Assembly: GCF_000319225.1 (NCBI RefSeq)
Contig: NC_019815.1
Coordinates: 682,001 to 746,000 of the forward strand
Direction of reading: 5' to 3'
Source of the DNA: Candidatus Kinetoplastibacterium crithidii (ex Angomonas deanei ATCC 30255)
Lineage (GTDB): Bacteria > Pseudomonadota > Gammaproteobacteria > Burkholderiales > Burkholderiaceae_B
DNA: 64,000 nt
The number at the start of each line of letters is the position of its first letter. Within the stretch, counting starts at the first letter, position 1. The position numbers and the translations under genes were made by a program. The notes under the pieces were generated by a model. It was given only the letters and a program-made list of their open reading frames with translations, ran no database searches and had not been told where the DNA came from. Shown here in pieces: positions 62,341 to 64,000 of this stretch.

Positions 62341-64000
62341 TTGTTAGCGATAAAGACTGTGCACAATTTTTTGGTTTTTCTAATATATATATTATTTTCT
62401 TTCTATAGTGGCCGCGTTATATCTTTATCTCTTGATGAGACGGTAGCAATTAATTTCTATAGATTCAGTGTATGTAAGCATAATCAATTATATCTGAATC
62501 ATCCAACAATACACACACAGTCTGTTTTAATAGAAGCTGATAATGTAGTTGTCGATGATACTTATTTAAATCTAAAATCTAATGCCAAGATAAGTAGTAA
62601 TAATAATATTTTTATGGGAGATCTAATTACTATCAATAGGCTAGATCACAATTTATGCATATATGGATTTTCAAGTATTTTAAATAAAGGAAACCTTTTT
62701 GTTGGTCGCAATCTTTTTTTTGATCTGAAAAAATATATTGGTAGATTAGAAGATGTAAAATTATGGTTGGAACCTAATAAAAGCTATATCGAATCTAGTA
62801 AGGTTGAGTTTCTTACTTCTTCAAGAATTAAATTAAGTAATCCTATATATAGTAGTTGTTTATGTAACAAAAGAACTTGGTATACAAAGTCTGATTATAT
62901 TTATTTGAATCTCCAAAAAAATGAGGCTATTTCTAGAAATAGTTTTTTGTATTTTTATAATGTCCCAATTTTATTTTTTCCTTATTTGAGTTTTCCTTTA
63001 AATAAGGAATCAAAATCTGGTTTTTTATTTCCTACATATGGAATTACATCTGTTGATGGATTAGATATTAGTTTGCCATATTACTTTAGTCTTAGTAATA
63101 GATGTGATATGACAATAGCTCCAAGAATTATGTCAAAAAGAGGTCTAATGCTTGAGAGTGAAGTAAGATATTTGTATAAGGATATATCAGGTTGTTTTAC
63201 TGGTAATTATATACATTATGATAATTTGGTTCATAAACATAGATGGTTTTATAATTGGAAAAGTCATATTGTTATCTCTAATGCTGTTAATTTTAATATT
63301 AATCTCTCAAGAGTCTCAGATGCAGATTATTTTAATGATTTTGACTACATATGGTCGAATAAATTTTCTGCAAAAAGTTTATTGCAAACTTGTCAGTTGA
63401 GTTTAGATGCTAATAATTTTCAAGGAAAGATTAGGTTTTTAAAAAATCAACTTTTAAAAGAATTATCTAACGCAGATTTATTTGATAAATTGCCAGAAAT
63501 TGCCTTTTGTGGAAATTTAGACGGTTATAAAAAAAGTAATATTAAAATTTATTCTAATATTACAAATATTAGAAGAGTGGGTACTAATAGATTGAGTTCT
63601 TTAGAGGCAGATTGTGCTACAAGGTTACAAATATATCCTTCTATTTCTTGTAATATAAATAAAAATGAATATTATATTAAACCCAAAATAGGAATACACA
63701 TTTCTAGGTATTGGGTTAATAATGCTCTAGATGTAAAGCAGAGAATAATATCTAGAAGTCTTCCGATTCTTTCCTTAGATGGAGGAGCCAGTTATTATAG
63801 GAATATTTTTTTATTTGGGCAGGAAAACAAACAAATAATAGAGCCTAAATTTTTCTATTTATATGTGCCATATAAAAATCAGTCTGACATACCTTGTTAC
63901 GATACGTTTTTATTAAATTTTAATTTTTCCAGACTGTTTAAAGAAAATATATATTCCGGAGGCTGGGATCGGATACCTAATGCGAATAATGTAACATTTT
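62341..64000 (+). CDS. lptD: LPS-assembly protein LptD, N-terminal part, cut by window edge
   Basis: Outer-membrane barrel that places LPS on the cell surface. At least 553 codons are open from TTG 62341 to the window end. An in-frame TAG at 62329 limits the start; there is no ATG, so TTG 62341 (a signal peptide with one Lys and a hydrophobic run about 9-22) or GTG 62359 is used. The jelly-roll OstA part is about 25-200, and the barrel starts with SGFLFPTYGITS. IEPKFFYLYVPYKNQ and NFNFSRLF with SGGWDRIPNANN are strongly LptD-like. The end lies beyond the window. Retention means LPS-type lipid is still exported. Confidence 0.88.
   Translation, partial: MLAIKTVHNFLVFLIYILFSFYSGRVISLSLDETVAINFYRFSVCKHNQLYLNHPTIHTQSVLIEADNVVVDDTYLNLKSNAKISSNNNIFMGDLITINRLDHNLCIYGFSSILNKGNLFVGRNLFFDLKKYIGRLEDVKLWLEPNKSYIESSKVEFLTSSRIKLSNPIYSSCLCNKRTWYTKSDYIYLNLQKNEAISRNSFLYFYNVPILFFPYLSFPLNKESKSGFLFPTYGITSVDGLDISLPYYFSLSNRCDMTIAPRIMSKRGLMLESEVRYLYKDISGCFTGNYIHYDNLVHKHRWFYNWKSHIVISNAVNFNINLSRVSDADYFNDFDYIWSNKFSAKSLLQTCQLSLDANNFQGKIRFLKNQLLKELSNADLFDKLPEIAFCGNLDGYKKSNIKIYSNITNIRRVGTNRLSSLEADCATRLQIYPSISCNINKNEYYIKPKIGIHISRYWVNNALDVKQRIISRSLPILSLDGGASYYRNIFLFGQENKQIIEPKFFYLYVPYKNQSDIPCYDTFLLNFNFSRLFKENIYSGGWDRIPNANNVTF

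Overview
The window reads as one contiguous piece of a small, AT-rich (roughly 30% GC by eye), gene-dense bacterial chromosome. Gene content and order point to a reduced betaproteobacterium of the Burkholderiales/Alcaligenaceae. The best match I can offer from knowledge is a trypanosomatid endosymbiont of the 'Candidatus Kinetoplastibacterium' type. Supporting signs are the atpIBEFHAGDC-hemE-priA order, hemA-prfA-prmC-grxD, coaE-zapD-Nudix-ATPase-argJ, prs-rplY-pth-ychF with tRNA-Gln before prs, short spacers, no mobile elements or prophage, and core biosynthesis without catabolic or regulatory genes. Species cannot be named from sequence alone.

Layout. 1-997: start of an M61 peptidase running off the left edge. 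1105-8240: complete nine-gene F1Fo ATP synthase operon. 8290-12578: hemE, a frameshifted priA, nnrD. 12609-22021: tRNA-Arg, gshA, a Tim44-like membrane protein, thiD-thiG, coaE-zapD, a Nudix/ThiE-like fusion, an AAA ATPase, argJ. 22252-26054: tRNA-Phe, hemA, prfA, prmC, grxD. 26125-32461: carbonic anhydrase, PEP carboxylase, queC, ilvD. 32534-38424: an AI-2E-type permease, tRNA-Leu, htpG, ffh, thiS, threonine dehydratase. 38491-47189: a frameshifted metG, apbC, tamA-tamB. 47290-54147: dcd, an Orn/Lys/Arg decarboxylase, folA-thyA, an FAD-linked oxidase, mutM. 54148-55042: 895 bases without a recognisable gene. 55043-64000: tRNA-Gln, prs, rplY, pth, a CPBP protease, ychF, coaD, groEL-groES, tRNA-Lys, and the start of lptD running off the right edge.

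Function. The genes cover energy (ATP synthase), heme (hemA, hemE), thiamine (thiD, thiG, thiS), CoA (coaE, coaD), thymidylate/folate (dcd, thyA, folA), glutathione (gshA), branched-chain amino acids (ilvD, threonine dehydratase), ornithine and polyamines (argJ, decarboxylase), bicarbonate fixation (can, ppc), protein folding and targeting (groESL, htpG, ffh), translation, and outer-membrane assembly (tamA, tamB, lptD). This suits a bacterium that keeps its own double envelope and supplies cofactors and amino-acid precursors.

Most notable: two housekeeping genes, priA and metG, are each broken by a single-base shift exactly at a poly(A) tract (A8 and A9). In insect endosymbionts such breaks can be rescued by RNA polymerase slippage, but homopolymer sequencing error is the main alternative. 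Two of the five tRNAs carry an A-C mispair at the same acceptor-stem position (5-68). I found no clearly new multi-gene system, CRISPR array or mobile element.
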